From Pseudomonas mangiferae (GTDB lineage: Bacteria > Pseudomonadota > Gammaproteobacteria > Pseudomonadales > Pseudomonadaceae): a stretch of DNA of 38,836 nt. Shown piece after piece: positions 16,923 through 28,893 of this stretch; the first letter of the stretch is position 1; each line of letters starts with the position of its first letter. Under the pieces are notes generated by a model that was not told the DNA's origin, searched no databases, and saw only the letters and a list, made by a program, of their open reading frames with translations. Made by a program: the position numbers and the translations under genes. The DNA is taken from NCBI RefSeq assembly GCF_007109405.1, contig NZ_VJOY01000023.1, positions 1 through 38,836 on the forward strand, in the 5' to 3' direction.

Positions 16923-17111
16923 TCAGGGGCAACGCTGCTCCGCCTGCCCGCTGCCCACCGGGTCCCCGGTGCTCTGGGCCTCGACCCGCTGGTCGTCCTG
17001 GGTAGTGGGCAGGATGACCTGGGGCGGGCTGATGACTTCGCAGGTATTGACCGGGCGGCCGTTGCAGGCGGCCAGGCCGACCAGCAGCGACAGAACGATG
17101 ACATGACGCAT
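16923..17111 (-). CDS. Small lipoprotein, 62 aa, unknown function
   Basis: The start at 17111 has a very good ribosome binding site (AAAGGAGA, 7 nt upstream). The first residues MRHVIVLSLLVGLAAC are a lipoprotein signal with lipobox LAAC. The mature part is short and polar with two further cysteines (NTCEV and the near-terminal QRCP) that could form one disulfide. No family is recognised beyond a positional match to the small protein between pgk and fba in P. aeruginosa. It probably shares a transcript with pgk upstream. Confidence 0.75.
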   Translation of the reverse strand: MRHVIVLSLLVGLAACNGRPVNTCEVISPPQVILPTTQDDQRVEAQSTGDPVGSGQAEQRCP

Positions 17112-17192
17112 GGCGGTATCTCCTTTCGCGCTTCCTATAGGTAAGGACCGCCACCCGCCGTCATCGTTTGCCCCGTCGCCAGCGGGCCTTCG

Positions 17193-18350
17193 TCAGCCGC
17201 GGCGTTCGAGCACCTCGACCGCCGGCAGGACCTTGCCCTCGACGAACTCGAGGAAGGCGCCGCCCCCGGTGGAAATGTAGGAGATGTCCGCGGACACGCC
17301 GTACTTGTCGATGGCCGCCAGGGTGTCGCCACCGCCGGCGATGGAGAACGCCGGGCTCTCGGCGATGGCCTTGGCCAGGGCGCGGGTGCCGTTGCCGAAC
17401 TGGTCGAACTCGAAGACGCCCACCGGACCGTTCCAGAGGATGGTCTTGGACGCCTTCAACAGGTCGGCGAAGTGGGCGGCGGTCTGCGGGCCGATGTCCA
17501 AGATCATGTCGTCGTCGGCCACGTCGGCCACGGCCTTGACGGTAGCCTCGGCGTCCTCGGCGAAGGCCTTGGCCACCACCACGTCGGTGGGCAGCGGCAC
17601 GCTGACCTTGGCCGCGATGGCCTTGGCGGTGTCCACCAGGTCGGCCTCGTAGAGGGACTTGCCCACCTTGTAGCCGGCCGCGGCGAGGAAGGTGTTGGCG
17701 ATGCCGCCGCCGACGATCAGTTGGTCGCAGAGGGACGACAGGCTGTTGAGCACGTCCAGCTTGGTGGACACCTTGGACCCGGCGACGATGGCCGCCATGG
17801 GTTTCTCCGGGTGGCTCAGGGCCTTGCCCAGGGCTTCCAGCTCGGCCGCCAGCAGCGGACCGGCAGCGGCGATCTTGGCGAACTTGGCCACCCCGTGGGT
17901 CGAGCCCTCGGCGCGGTGGGCGGTGCCGAAGGCGTCCATCACGAACACGTCGCAGAGCTTGGCGTAGCGCTGGGCCAGTTCGTCGGCGTTCTTCTTCTCG
18001 CCGGCGTTGAAGCGCACGTTCTCCAGCAGCACCAGTTGGCCGGGCTGGACGTCCACGCCGTCGAGGTAGTCGCTCACCAGCGGCACCTCGCGGCCCAGGG
18101 CACGGCCCAGGTACTCGGCCACCGGCTTGAGGCTGTTCTCTTCGCTGAACTGGCCCTCGGTGGGGCGACCCAGGTGGGAGCAGACCATCACCGCGGCGCC
18201 CTTCTCCAGGGCCAGGCGCAGGGTCGGCAGGGCCGCGACGATACGCGCGTCGCTGGCCACCGCACCGTCCTTGACCGGCACGTTGAGGTCTTCGCGGATC
18301 AGCACGCGCTTCCCGGCGAGGTCGAGGTCGGTCATCTTCAAGACGGTCAT
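17193..18350 (-). CDS. pgk: Phosphoglycerate kinase, 385 aa
   Basis: It interconverts 1,3-bisphosphoglycerate + ADP and 3-phosphoglycerate + ATP in the cytoplasm. Clear signatures are [12 protein letters not shown] near the N-terminus, [10 protein letters not shown] for substrate binding, [13 protein letters not shown], and the nucleotide-binding [13 protein letters not shown] near the C-terminus. The start at 18350 has AAGGA about 9 nt upstream. The gene begins 6 nt after the epd stop, so epd-pgk are surely one transcript. Length is normal for bacterial Pgk. Confidence 0.97.
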   Translation of the reverse strand: MTVLKMTDLDLAGKRVLIREDLNVPVKDGAVASDARIVAALPTLRLALEKGAAVMVCSHLGRPTEGQFSEENSLKPVAEYLGRALGREVPLVSDYLDGVDVQPGQLVLLENVRFNAGEKKNADELAQRYAKLCDVFVMDAFGTAHRAEGSTHGVAKFAKIAAAGPLLAAELEALGKALSHPEKPMAAIVAGSKVSTKLDVLNSLSSLCDQLIVGGGIANTFLAAAGYKVGKSLYEADLVDTAKAIAAKVSVPLPTDVVVAKAFAEDAEATVKAVADVADDDMILDIGPQTAAHFADLLKASKTILWNGPVGVFEFDQFGNGTRALAKAIAESPAFSIAGGGDTLAAIDKYGVSADISYISTGGGAFLEFVEGKVLPAVEVLERRG

Positions 18351-18356
18351 GGCGGT

Positions 18357-19421
18357 TCAGTCCTTTGCAGCGGTTTGAGGGGAGACGGCGGCGCCCAGGT
18401 AGTGGGCGGCGACGTCGAGCATGCGGTTGGCGAAGCCCCATTCGTTGTCGAACCAGGCCAGCAGGTTCACCAGGCGCGGGCCGGAAACCCGGGTCTGGCT
18501 GCCGTCGACGATGGCGGAATGGGGATCATGGTTGAAATCGCAGCTGGCGTGGGGCAGTTCGGTGTAGGCCAGCAGGCCGCGCAAGGGGCCGTGTTCGGCC
18601 GCCTCCCGCAGCACCCGGTTGACCTCTGCGGCGCTGGTGTCGCGGGCGGTCTGCAGGGTGATGTCGAGGGCCGAGACGTTCACCGTCGGCACGCGTACCG
18701 CTTTGGCCTGAATCCGCCCGGAGAGTTCCGGCAGCAGCCGCTCGATGCCCCGGGCCAGGCCGGTGGACACCGGGATCACCGACTGGAACGCCGAGCGGGT
18801 CCGGCGCAGGTCTTCGTGGTGGTAGGCGTCGATCACCGGCTGGTCGTTCATCGCCGAGTGAATGGTGGTGATGGACACGTATTCCAGGCCGATGGCCTGG
18901 TTCAGCCGCTGCAGCAGCGGCACGCCGCAGTTGGTGGTGCAGGAGGCGTTGGAGACCAGCCGCTCGGCGCCGCTGAGGGCCTGGTGGTTGACCCCGAACA
19001 CCACCGTGGCGTCCACGTCGGCCTCGCTGGCCATGGGCTGGGAAAACAGTACCCGCGGCGCCCCGGCGGCGAGGAAGCGCTCGCCGTCGGCGCGGGTGTG
19101 GTAGGCGCCGGAGCACTCCAGCACCAGGTCCGCCTCCAGGGCGCGCCAGTCGATGCCCTCGGGGGTTGCGCTGCGCAGTACCTTCACGCAGTCGCCGTTG
19201 AGGTGCAGGCAGTCGCCGTCCACCCGCACGTCGCCAGGGAAACGGCCGTGGGTGGAGTCGAAGCGGGTCAGGTATTCCAGGCTGGCCTGGTCGGCCAGAT
19301 CGTTGAGGGCGACGATCTCGAAGCCCGCCGCGTCCTTGCGTTCGTACAACGCACGGAGCACGCAGCGGCCAATGCGGCCGTAGCCGTTGAGGACGACGCG
19401 AGGGAGACGACGCTGGGACAT
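18357..19421 (-). CDS. epd: D-erythrose-4-phosphate dehydrogenase, 354 aa
   Basis: This is a GAPDH-fold enzyme with NAD-binding NGYGRIGRCVLRALYER at the N-terminus and catalytic cysteine in SNASCTTNC (residue about 155). Placement between tkt and pgk and the segment LVNLLAWFDNEWGFANRM are typical of Epd, which oxidises erythrose-4-phosphate to 4-phosphoerythronate for pyridoxal phosphate synthesis. A GAPDH role cannot be fully excluded by sequence alone. The start at 19421 (MSQRRLPRVVLNGYG) is preferred; the longer open frame adds 21 poor residues. It lies 75 nt after tkt. Confidence 0.92.
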   Translation of the reverse strand: MSQRRLPRVVLNGYGRIGRCVLRALYERKDAAGFEIVALNDLADQASLEYLTRFDSTHGRFPGDVRVDGDCLHLNGDCVKVLRSATPEGIDWRALEADLVLECSGAYHTRADGERFLAAGAPRVLFSQPMASEADVDATVVFGVNHQALSGAERLVSNASCTTNCGVPLLQRLNQAIGLEYVSITTIHSAMNDQPVIDAYHHEDLRRTRSAFQSVIPVSTGLARGIERLLPELSGRIQAKAVRVPTVNVSALDITLQTARDTSAAEVNRVLREAAEHGPLRGLLAYTELPHASCDFNHDPHSAIVDGSQTRVSGPRLVNLLAWFDNEWGFANRMLDVAAHYLGAAVSPQTAAKD

Positions 19422-19496
19422 GGGGGCGGGCCTTGGTAGCCGTCCGGCGGCGGCGGATGGCACGGTCGCCCGCGCCCCGCCCACCGCCGTCGTGCA

Positions 19497-21494
19497 TCAG
19501 TCTTCGAGCAGTTCGTCGGCGGTCGCCAGCACGTTCTCGACGGTGAAGCCGAAGTGCTCGAACAGCGCGCCCGCGGGGGCCGACTCGCCGTAGCCGGTCA
19601 TGCCGATCACCCGGCCGTCGAGGCCCACGTACTTGTACCAGTAGTCGGCGTGGCCGGCCTCGATGGCGATCCGCGCACCGACTTCCACCGGCAGTACCGA
19701 CTGCCGGTAGGCGGCATCCTGGGCATCGAACACGCTGGTGGACGGCATCGACACCACCCGCACACGGCGCCCACGAGCCGTCAGCGCGTCGGCGGCAGCG
19801 ATGGCCAGGCCCACTTCAGAACCGGTGGAAATGAAGATCAGCTCGGGCTCGCCGGCGCAGTTCTTCAGCACGTAGCCGCCGCGGGCGATGGCCGCCTCGG
19901 TCTCGTGGTCGCGCAGGTTATGGGGCAGGTTCTGCCGGGAGAAGATCAGCGCGCTGGGGCCGTCCTTGCGCTCGATGGCGTGTTTCCAGGCCACCGCGGC
20001 TTCCACCGCGTCGGCCGGGCGCCAGGTGTCGAGGTTCGGGGTGAGGCGCAGGCTGGCCAACTGTTCCACCGGCTGGTGGGTCGGGCCGTCCTCGCCGAGG
20101 CCGATGGAGTCATGGGTGAACACGTAGAGCACCCGCTGCTTCATCAGCGCCGACATGCGCACCGCGTTGCGCGCGTACTCCATGAACATCAGGAAGGTGG
20201 CGCCGTAGGGGATCAGGCCGCCGTGCAGGGCGATGCCGTTCATCATGGCGCTCATGCCGAACTCGCGGACGCCGTAGTACATGTAGTTGCCCGAGGCGTC
20301 TTCCTGTACCACCGGCTTGCAGCCTTTCCACAGGGTCAGGTTGGAACCGGCCAGGTCGGCGGAGCCGCCCAGCAGTTCCGGCAGCAGCGGGCCGAAGGCG
20401 TTCAGGCAGTTCTGGCTGGCCTTGCGGCTGGCGATGGTCTCGCCTTTCTCGGCCACGGCGCGGATGAAGGCGGAGGCCTGCTCGGAGAAGTCCGCCGGCA
20501 GCTCGCCGGCCATGCGCCGGACGAACTCGTTGGCCAGCTCCGGGTAGGCGGCGGAGTAGTCGGCGAAGCGCTGGTTCCACTCGGCCTCGGCGGCCTTGCC
20601 GGCGTCCTTGGCGTCCCACTCGGCGTAGATCTCGGCGGGCACTTCGAACGGCGCGTGGTTCCAGTTGAGGGCAGCGCGGGTCAGGGCGATCTCGTCGTTG
20701 CCCAGGGCGGCGCCGTGGCTTTCTTCCTTGCCCTGCTTGTTGGGCGAACCGAAGCCGATGATGGTCTTGCAGCAGATCAGGGTCGGCTGCTCGCTCTTGC
20801 GGGCGGTCTCGATGGCGGTCTGGATTTCTTCCGCGTCATGCCCGTTGACGTTGCGGATCACCTGCCAGCCATAGGCCTCGAAGCGCTTGGGCGTGTCGTC
20901 GGTGAACCAGCCGTGCACCTCACCGTCGATGGAAATGCCGTTGTCGTCGTAGAAGGCGATCAGCTTGCCCAGGCCCAGGGTGCCGGCCAGGGAGCACACC
21001 TCATGGGAAATGCCTTCCATCATGCAGCCATCGCCGAGGAACGCGTAGGTGTAGTGGTCGACGATGCGGTGGCCGTCGCGGTTGAACTGGGCGGCCATGA
21101 TCTTTTCCGCCACCGCCATGCCCACGGCGTTGGCGATGCCCTGGCCCAGGGGACCGGTGGTGGTCTCGACGCCCGGGGTGTAGCCCAGTTCCGGGTGGCC
21201 GGGGGTCTTGCTGTGGAGCTGGCGGAAGTTCTTCAGGTCGTCGATGGACAGGTCGTAGCCGGTCAGGTGCAGCAGCGAGTAGATCAGCATCGACCCGTGG
21301 CCGTTGGACAGCACGAAGCGGTCGCGGTCGGCCCAGTGGGGGTTGGTGGGGTTGTGCTTGAGGTAGTCGCGCCAGAGGACTTCGGCGATATCGGCCATGC
21401 CCATGGGGGCACCCGGGTGGCCGCTGTTGGCTTTTTGCACAGCATCCATGCTGAGGGCACGGATGGCGTTGGCACGCTCACGACGGCTGGGCAT
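19497..21494 (-). CDS. tkt: Transketolase, 665 aa
   Basis: This thiamine diphosphate enzyme moves two-carbon units between sugar phosphates in the pentose phosphate pathway. Signatures in order are [18 protein letters not shown] near residue 25, the cofactor motif [13 protein letters not shown] near 155, and [19 protein letters not shown] near 410 with the catalytic glutamate. The start at 21494 ([17 protein letters not shown]) has AGGAGA 7 nt upstream. It heads the tkt-epd-pgk run and provides erythrose-4-phosphate, the substrate of the next gene product. Confidence 0.97.
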   Translation of the reverse strand: MPSRRERANAIRALSMDAVQKANSGHPGAPMGMADIAEVLWRDYLKHNPTNPHWADRDRFVLSNGHGSMLIYSLLHLTGYDLSIDDLKNFRQLHSKTPGHPELGYTPGVETTTGPLGQGIANAVGMAVAEKIMAAQFNRDGHRIVDHYTYAFLGDGCMMEGISHEVCSLAGTLGLGKLIAFYDDNGISIDGEVHGWFTDDTPKRFEAYGWQVIRNVNGHDAEEIQTAIETARKSEQPTLICCKTIIGFGSPNKQGKEESHGAALGNDEIALTRAALNWNHAPFEVPAEIYAEWDAKDAGKAAEAEWNQRFADYSAAYPELANEFVRRMAGELPADFSEQASAFIRAVAEKGETIASRKASQNCLNAFGPLLPELLGGSADLAGSNLTLWKGCKPVVQEDASGNYMYYGVREFGMSAMMNGIALHGGLIPYGATFLMFMEYARNAVRMSALMKQRVLYVFTHDSIGLGEDGPTHQPVEQLASLRLTPNLDTWRPADAVEAAVAWKHAIERKDGPSALIFSRQNLPHNLRDHETEAAIARGGYVLKNCAGEPELIFISTGSEVGLAIAAADALTARGRRVRVVSMPSTSVFDAQDAAYRQSVLPVEVGARIAIEAGHADYWYKYVGLDGRVIGMTGYGESAPAGALFEHFGFTVENVLATADELLED

Positions 21495-21633
21495 CGCTGA
21501 TCTCCTGAAAAGGCTGCTTGCGAAAAGGCCGGCATTTTCGCCCAGCCTGACCCGCCGGAGCAATCTCAGATGGTCGCGGGATCGCCATGGCAGACGAATG
21601 TGGTCACGCCAGGGGCCCGCCGCCGCGATTCGT

Positions 21634-22770
21634 TCAGCCCCTCGCCCCGGCCGCGCCGCCCTCCGCCAGGCAGGGTGCGCGGAATAGCTCGCCGTGCCAG
21701 ATGCCGCGCAGCGTGCGGCTCATCACCAGCGTCCAGACCGCCGCCAACTGCAGCCCGAGGAAGCCGCCCAGCCAGGCGAAGGCGGCAAGACCGGTGAGGC
21801 GATGCAGCTCGAGGGTCGCCAGGGTGAATGCCCCCAGGGGAAAGGTGAACCCCCACCAGCCGAGGTTGAAGACCATGCGCTGGCGGATGTAGCGCATGGT
21901 GAACAGGCTGGCGATCGCCAGCCACCAGAACCCGGCGCCCCACAGCGCCAGGCCGCCCACCAGACCGATGTCCCGCGCCAGCTGGGCGGCGCCCTGCAGC
22001 GGCGTGCCGGCGAAGGCGGCCGGCGCGCCCTGGCCCATCAGCAGCAGCCCCAGGCAGCCGGTGGCCAGCGGCCCCAGGGGCAACCAGCTGGTGGCGGCGA
22101 AATCGGTGTCCGGCAGCTTGTGCAAGGCCAGGCGCAGCAGCACCAGGGTGACCAGGGAGAACGCCAGGCTCAGGGACAGCCCCCACATCACGTAGCCGGC
22201 TGCCAGGATCGCCCGCGCCGACCCGGCGTCCAGGTGCGGGGCCAGCAGACCGGAGGTGCCCGCGGCCACCTCCGGTGCGACGATGGGCAGCAGCCAGACC
22301 GCGGTGAGCGTCTCCAGGGCATGGGCCTGGCGGGTGAACATCAGGTACGGCACCAGCAGCGCCGAGCCGCAGGCGAGGGCCGCGTCCAGCCACCACAGGC
22401 TGTGGGCGAGCTCGTAGACCGCCCCGCCCCAACGGGGCGCGCCGAAGCGCAGCAGGCCGCCGATCAGGGTCGCCAGCCCCATGGGGATGGCGCCGAGGAA
22501 CATCGACTGCACCGGGTGCAGCAGCATCGGCGCCAGGGTGTCGCGGAACAGCAGCAGGCGCGCCGCGAACAGGCCGCCGAACAGCAGGAACAGCAGGCTC
22601 GCCAACCACCACAGCGCTTCCGCCAGCGCCTGCTGACCCGGCAGCCCGCCCGGCAGGTTCGCCAGCACCAGGGCGAGCACGCCGGTGCCCATGGTCATGG
22701 CGAACCAGCTGGGGGTGAAGTGGCGGACGAAGGCCCAGGGTTCGGGCAGGCGGGTGAACGGGCGCGGCAT
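21634..22770 (-). CDS. TDT (TehA/SLAC1) family membrane exporter, 378 aa
   Basis: About ten hydrophobic segments form the TDT fold. The N-terminal signature [19 protein letters not shown] is characteristic of this family, which includes TehA, malate permease Mae1 and the sulfite exporter Ssu1. The segment [20 protein letters not shown] near residue 320 also fits. Because it is divergent from a LysR regulator of CysB-like appearance, sulfite or another small anion is a plausible substrate, but this is inference. The start at 22770 has GGAG 6 nt upstream. As I remember P. aeruginosa, tkt directly adjoins the ArsR-methyltransferase gene; here this gene pair stands between them. Confidence 0.82.
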   Translation of the reverse strand: MPRPFTRLPEPWAFVRHFTPSWFAMTMGTGVLALVLANLPGGLPGQQALAEALWWLASLLFLLFGGLFAARLLLFRDTLAPMLLHPVQSMFLGAIPMGLATLIGGLLRFGAPRWGGAVYELAHSLWWLDAALACGSALLVPYLMFTRQAHALETLTAVWLLPIVAPEVAAGTSGLLAPHLDAGSARAILAAGYVMWGLSLSLAFSLVTLVLLRLALHKLPDTDFAATSWLPLGPLATGCLGLLLMGQGAPAAFAGTPLQGAAQLARDIGLVGGLALWGAGFWWLAIASLFTMRYIRQRMVFNLGWWGFTFPLGAFTLATLELHRLTGLAAFAWLGGFLGLQLAAVWTLVMSRTLRGIWHGELFRAPCLAEGGAAGARG

Positions 22771-22880
22771 GGCTGACTCCGGTCGGGTGGACCCGTAGCA
22801 GGTCAAGAAGATGGTCAGGCTAGCCAGACGAATGCCATAGTAAAAATACATCTTTCGCATCACAGCCATACCGGACAGGC
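22771..22880. promoter_or_regulatory. Divergent promoter region of the exporter and LysR genes
   Basis: This 110-nt gap must carry both promoters. It contains an AT-rich patch (22838-22852) that is the likely -10 area and LysR contact region. No convincing T-N11-A palindrome was singled out. Confidence 0.4.
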
Positions 22881-23780
22881 ATGAACCTTCACCACCTTCG
22901 CGTATTCCTCGCCGTCGCCGAGGCCGGCGGCATCAGCGCCGGGGCAGCGCGCCTGCATATCAGCCAGCCGGCCGTGACCCGGGAAATCCGCGAATTGGAA
23001 GCCAGCGTCGGGCTGGCCCTGTTCGACCGCCAGCCCCGCGGCGTGCGCCTTACCGAGGGTGGCCAGCGACTGCTCCAGCACGCCCAGCGCCTCTTCGCCC
23101 TGGAGCGCGCCGCGGAGCGGGAGCTGCGCGCCTTCGCCGGGCTCGACGACGGCGAGCTGCGCCTGGGCGCCAGCGCCACCCTCGGCGCCTACGTGCTGCC
23201 GCCCTGGGTCGAGCGCTTCCATGCCCGGCACCCCGCGGTGCTGATCGAACTGCAGGTCAGCAACACCCGGGCGGTGACCGAACAACTGGACGACGGGCGT
23301 ATCAGCCTGGGCTTCGTCGAGGGGCCGTTCCGCCAGGCGGACTATGCCCACCACCGGCTGGCCCGGGACACACTGCTGCCGGTAGTGGGCCCGGGCCATC
23401 CCCTGGCCGGCCGCAGCAATCTGCTCGCCGCCGACCTGGCGACCCACTCGCTGTACCTGCGCGAGCCGGGCTCGGGCACCCGCGCGTGCATCGAGCAGGC
23501 CTATGCCACCCTCGGCCTGGAGGTTCAGGCGCGGATGTCCGTCGGCAGCAGCGAGGCGTTGAAGCGGCTGGTGGCCGGTGGGCAGGGCATCGCCTGGCTC
23601 TCGGAGCATGCCGTGGACGCGGAGCTGGCGCAGGGGCGGTTGCTGCGCCTGGACCTGCGCGACCTGGTCATCGAGCGCGACCTGCACGTGCTCTGGCGCG
23701 CCGCCGACAGCCTGAGCCCGGCGCCCGCCGCCTTTCTCCAGGACCTGCTGGACGCGCCAGGCAATATCAAAACTTTTTGA
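22881..23780 (+). CDS. LysR family transcriptional regulator, 299 aa
   Basis: The N-terminal winged helix (MNLHHLRVFLAVAEAGGISA, then RLHISQPAVTREIRELEASV) is a clear LysR HTH, and residues 90-295 form the type 2 periplasmic-binding-like effector domain (GELRLGASATLGAYVLP; later GSGTRACIEQAYATLG). The segment REPGSGTR resembles the anion-binding part of CysB/CysL-type regulators. It is transcribed away from the TDT exporter gene and most probably controls it, as LysR proteins usually do for a divergent neighbour. The effector is unknown. Confidence 0.88.
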   Translation: MNLHHLRVFLAVAEAGGISAGAARLHISQPAVTREIRELEASVGLALFDRQPRGVRLTEGGQRLLQHAQRLFALERAAERELRAFAGLDDGELRLGASATLGAYVLPPWVERFHARHPAVLIELQVSNTRAVTEQLDDGRISLGFVEGPFRQADYAHHRLARDTLLPVVGPGHPLAGRSNLLAADLATHSLYLREPGSGTRACIEQAYATLGLEVQARMSVGSSEALKRLVAGGQGIAWLSEHAVDAELAQGRLLRLDLRDLVIERDLHVLWRAADSLSPAPAAFLQDLLDAPGNIKTF

Positions 23781-23817
23781 TACAGCCATTGCTGTATGAA
23801 AAGTAGCCGACTAGACT
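23780..23817 (+). promoter_or_regulatory. Promoter with overlapping palindrome, near-leaderless start
   Basis: TTGCTG (23789-23794), 17 nt, TAGACT (23812-23817) form a good sigma70 promoter. The predicted start near 23824 is only a few bases before the ATG at 23827, and there is no Shine-Dalgarno sequence, so the transcript should be almost leaderless. The perfect inverted repeat ATACAGC-CATT-GCTGTAT (23780-23797) covers the -35 box and extends imperfectly (CTTTTTG/GAAAAG). This is the right form and place for an ArsR-family operator, so self-control by the following gene is likely. Confidence 0.6.
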
Positions 23818-23826
23818 GCGCAACCC

Positions 23827-24822
23827 ATGAGCCTGCGCATTCCCCAGCTCCGCTACGAGCCCAGCGACGAACTGGCCGCCCTGTGCAAGGCCGGGGGCGA
23901 CCCGTTGCGCCTGAACGTGCTGCGGGCGCTGGCCAACGATTCGTTCGGGGTACTGGAGCTGGCACAGATCTTCGCCATCGGTCAGTCAGGGGTCAGCCAC
24001 CACCTCAAGGTGCTCGCCCAGGCCGGCCTGGTGGCCAGTCGCCGCGAGGGCAATGCGATCTTCTACCGGCGCGCCTTGCCCTCGGCGGATCGCCTGGGCG
24101 GCGCGCTGCACGCGGCGCTGCTGGCGGAAGTGGACGAGTTGCAGCTGCCGGAGCCGGTGCGCGAGCGCATCGCCGCGGTGCACCGCCAGCGGGCGGCGGC
24201 CAGCAGCGACTTCTTCGCGCGCATCGCCGACAGTTTCCAGGCACGGCAGGACCTGATCGCAGGACTGCCCCACTACCGCGACAGCGTGCTGGCCCTGCTG
24301 GATGCCCTGGCCTTCCCCGCCACGGCCACGGCGCTGGAGGTCGGCCCCGGCGACGGCGGGTTCCTGCCGGACCTGGCGCGGCGCTTCAGCCGGGTCACGG
24401 CCCTGGAGAACAGCCCGGCCATGCTGGAGCTGGCACGCATGCACTGCGAGGCCCAGGCCCTGGGCAACGTCGACCTGCTCCTGGTGGACGCCCTCGGCGA
24501 GCACCCGGCGGACGCCGACTGCGTGGTGCTGAACATGGTGTTGCATCACCTCGCCGCACCCGCCGACGCCCTGCGCCGGCTGGCCGGGCGGGTACGGGCC
24601 GGCGGCAGTCTGCTGGTGACCGAGCTGTGCCGCCACGACCAGAGCTGGGCCAGGGAGGCCTGCGGCGATCTCTGGCTGGGCTTCGAACAGGAGGACCTGG
24701 CCCGCTGGGCCGGCGCCGCGGGGCTCACGCCCGGCGAAAGCCTCTACATTGGCTTACGAAACGGCTTTCAGATTCAGGTACGGCACTTTGCCAAGCCGGA
24801 TGCGAAGCAAACCCAGGTATGA
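23827..24822 (+). CDS. ArsR regulator fused to a SAM-dependent methyltransferase domain, 331 aa
   Basis: Residues 10-90 form an ArsR winged helix (LELAQIFAIGQSGVSHHLKV, then GLVASRREGNAIFYRR). No metal-binding ELCVC motif is present in the helix, so it is not a metal sensor of the classic type. Residues 150-310 form a Rossmann methyltransferase with motif I ALEVGPGDGGFLPDLARRF, a post-I ALENSPAMLE and VVLNMVLHHLAAPADALRR. It stands 13 nt before metK and is probably co-transcribed. Regulators of the SAM cycle of this type (SahR group) respond to S-adenosylhomocysteine as I recall; here the fused domain could itself be the SAM/SAH sensor. An active methyltransferase is also possible. Confidence 0.88.
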   Translation: MSLRIPQLRYEPSDELAALCKAGGDPLRLNVLRALANDSFGVLELAQIFAIGQSGVSHHLKVLAQAGLVASRREGNAIFYRRALPSADRLGGALHAALLAEVDELQLPEPVRERIAAVHRQRAAASSDFFARIADSFQARQDLIAGLPHYRDSVLALLDALAFPATATALEVGPGDGGFLPDLARRFSRVTALENSPAMLELARMHCEAQALGNVDLLLVDALGEHPADADCVVLNMVLHHLAAPADALRRLAGRVRAGGSLLVTELCRHDQSWAREACGDLWLGFEQEDLARWAGAAGLTPGESLYIGLRNGFQIQVRHFAKPDAKQTQV

Positions 24823-24835
24823 ATAGGATCCTGAA

Positions 24836-26026
24836 ATGAGCGAATACTCCCTGTTTACCTCCGAGTCCGTGTCCGAAGGCCATCCGGACAAGATTGCCGA
24901 CCAGATCTCCGATGCCGTGCTCGACGCCATCATCACCCAGGACAAGCACGCCCGCGTGGCCTGCGAGACCCTGGTGAAGACCGGCGTGGCGGTGGTGGCC
25001 GGCGAAGTCACCACCAGCGCGTGGGTCGACCTGGAGGAGCTGGTGCGCAAGGTCATCCTCGACATCGGCTATGACAGTTCGGAAGTCGGCTTCGACGGCG
25101 CCACCTGCGGCATCATCAACATCATCGGCAAGCAGTCGGTGGACATCGCCCAGGGCGTCGACCGGGCCAAGCCCGAGGACCAGGGTGCCGGCGACCAGGG
25201 CCTGATGTTCGGCTACGCCAGCAACGAGACCGACGTGCTGATGCCGGCGCCGATCCGCTTCTCCCACGCCCTGGTGGAGCGCCAGGCCGAGGCCCGCAAG
25301 TCCGGCCTGCTGCCGTGGCTGCGCCCGGACGCCAAGTCCCAGGTCACCTGTCGCTACGACGGCGGCAAGGTGGTGGGCATCGACGCCGTGGTGCTGTCCA
25401 CCCAGCACAACCCGGAGGTCAGCCTGGCCGACCTGCGCGAGGCGGTGATGGAGCTGATCATCAAGCACACCCTGCCGGCCGAGCTGCTGCACAAGGACAC
25501 CCAGTTCCACATCAACCCGACCGGCAACTTCGTGATCGGCGGCCCGGTGGGCGACTGCGGCCTGACCGGGCGCAAGATCATCGTCGACTCCTACGGCGGC
25601 ATGGCCCGCCACGGCGGCGGCGCGTTCTCCGGCAAGGACCCGTCCAAGGTGGACCGTTCCGCGGCCTACGCCGGTCGCTACGTGGCGAAGAACATCGTCG
25701 CCGCTGGCCTCGCCGAGCGCTGCGAGATCCAGGTCTCCTACGCCATCGGCGTGGCCCAGCCCACGTCCATCTCGCTGAACACCTTCGGCACTGGCAAGAT
25801 CGCCGACGACAAGATCATCGCCCTGGTCCGCCAGCACTTCGACCTGCGCCCTTACGCCATCACCACGATGCTCGACCTGCTGCACCCGATGTACCAGGCC
25901 ACCGCGGCCTACGGTCACTTCGGGCGCGCCCCGCAGGAGATCACCGTGGGCGATGACACCTTCACCAGCTTCACTTGGGAACGCACCGACAAGGCCGACG
26001 CCTTGCGCGCCGACGCCGGTCTCTGA
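24836..26026 (+). CDS. metK: S-adenosylmethionine synthetase, 396 aa
   Basis: It makes S-adenosylmethionine from methionine and ATP in the cytoplasm. Signatures are [13 protein letters not shown] at the N-terminus (ATP and Mg), [12 protein letters not shown] near residue 120, and [20 protein letters not shown] near 260. The length is normal. The start at 24836 has AGGATCC upstream. The short gap to the ArsR-methyltransferase gene suggests one transcript, though a separate promoter within that gene cannot be excluded. A terminator follows. Confidence 0.98.
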   Translation: MSEYSLFTSESVSEGHPDKIADQISDAVLDAIITQDKHARVACETLVKTGVAVVAGEVTTSAWVDLEELVRKVILDIGYDSSEVGFDGATCGIINIIGKQSVDIAQGVDRAKPEDQGAGDQGLMFGYASNETDVLMPAPIRFSHALVERQAEARKSGLLPWLRPDAKSQVTCRYDGGKVVGIDAVVLSTQHNPEVSLADLREAVMELIIKHTLPAELLHKDTQFHINPTGNFVIGGPVGDCGLTGRKIIVDSYGGMARHGGGAFSGKDPSKVDRSAAYAGRYVAKNIVAAGLAERCEIQVSYAIGVAQPTSISLNTFGTGKIADDKIIALVRQHFDLRPYAITTMLDLLHPMYQATAAYGHFGRAPQEITVGDDTFTSFTWERTDKADALRADAGL

Positions 26027-26044
26027 CCCGCCGCGCGTGACCCG

Positions 26045-26068
26045 AGCCCCGCCCCGGCGGGGCTTTTT
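26045..26068 (+). terminator. Rho-independent terminator of metK
   Basis: AGCCCCGCC and GGCGGGGCT form a stem with a tiny loop, followed by five T, 20 nt after the metK stop. Confidence 0.9.
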
Positions 26069-26099
26069 CATGGACGCGCGGCACCCCGCCCTGGTCTAG

Positions 26100-28273
<2,174 letters not shown>

Positions 28274-28318
28274 GGATCAGGCATCACGCGGGAACAAGGC
28301 GCCGCCAGTATCCGCAGA

Positions 28319-28343
28319 CGCCCGGCAAATACCAAGCCGGGCG
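28319..28343 (-). terminator. Hairpin after the Cys-rich exported protein gene
   Basis: CGCCCGGC, 9-nt loop, GCCGGGCG: a perfect 8-bp stem about 28 nt beyond the stop at 28371. There is no T run on the minus strand, so termination is uncertain. Confidence 0.4.
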
Positions 28344-28370
28344 ACGCTTTGTCGCACCCGCGGAGCAGGG

Positions 28371-28808
28371 TCAGGGCGCTTCCCAGCGGCCCCCGGCGTT
28401 TTCGCAGTCGGTCTTGCTCTGGGCCTTGTCCTGGGCCTGGTAGTAGTAGGTGACCAGGCGCGCGTCCCGGCCTACCTGGGGCGGGGCGACGCCTTCGCCC
28501 TTACGACCGGCGGACGCCTGGTTACCCAGGGTTTCCTGGGTCAGGGCGGACACGCAGCGGCCGAAGTGCCCGGACGGGCAGCTGGCGCGCTTCTCCCGGT
28601 GGGTCTTCTGCACATCCTTGGTGGTGTCGTTGCACGACCAGTCCATCGCCCCCTCGGGCGTGCCCTGGAATTCGTAGCAGGTTTGCGTATGGGCACCGCT
28701 GGGTCCGGCCATGGCCGGCTCGGTGCTGACGTAACAGGACTCGGCGAAAGCCGGAAGGCTGCACGCGCCCATCAGGGCGAGCGCACCGGCGCGCAATATG
28801 CTGAACAT
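28371..28808 (-). CDS. Cys-rich exported protein of unknown function, 145 aa
   Basis: The start at 28808 has GGAGG 7 nt upstream and opens a signal peptide ending SLPAFA-ESC. The mature part has six cysteines (SCYV, QTCYEF, WSCND, ASCPSG, GRCVS, TDCENAG), an even number that could give three disulfides in the periplasm. The pattern GHFGRCVSALTQETLGNQ and the closing NAGGRWE are distinctive, but I do not recognise a family. The longer open frame adds 31 Arg/Pro-rich residues and is not favoured. The neighbours are a thioesterase and a cytochrome c' gene in the same direction. Confidence 0.75.
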   Translation of the reverse strand: MFSILRAGALALMGACSLPAFAESCYVSTEPAMAGPSGAHTQTCYEFQGTPEGAMDWSCNDTTKDVQKTHREKRASCPSGHFGRCVSALTQETLGNQASAGRKGEGVAPPQVGRDARLVTYYYQAQDKAQSKTDCENAGGRWEAP

Positions 28809-28893
28809 GTTCAACCTCCGCGACCGTCGCCGCCGGTATGGCGGCCATGGCTGTTGACCCGCGGGGTGGAACGGGAGTTCGTCCGCGGCGACG

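Noticed and set aside
17472-19439. 655-codon plus-strand frame over epd and pgk
   Set aside because: Both opposite genes are unmistakable enzymes; the frame is open only because of high GC.
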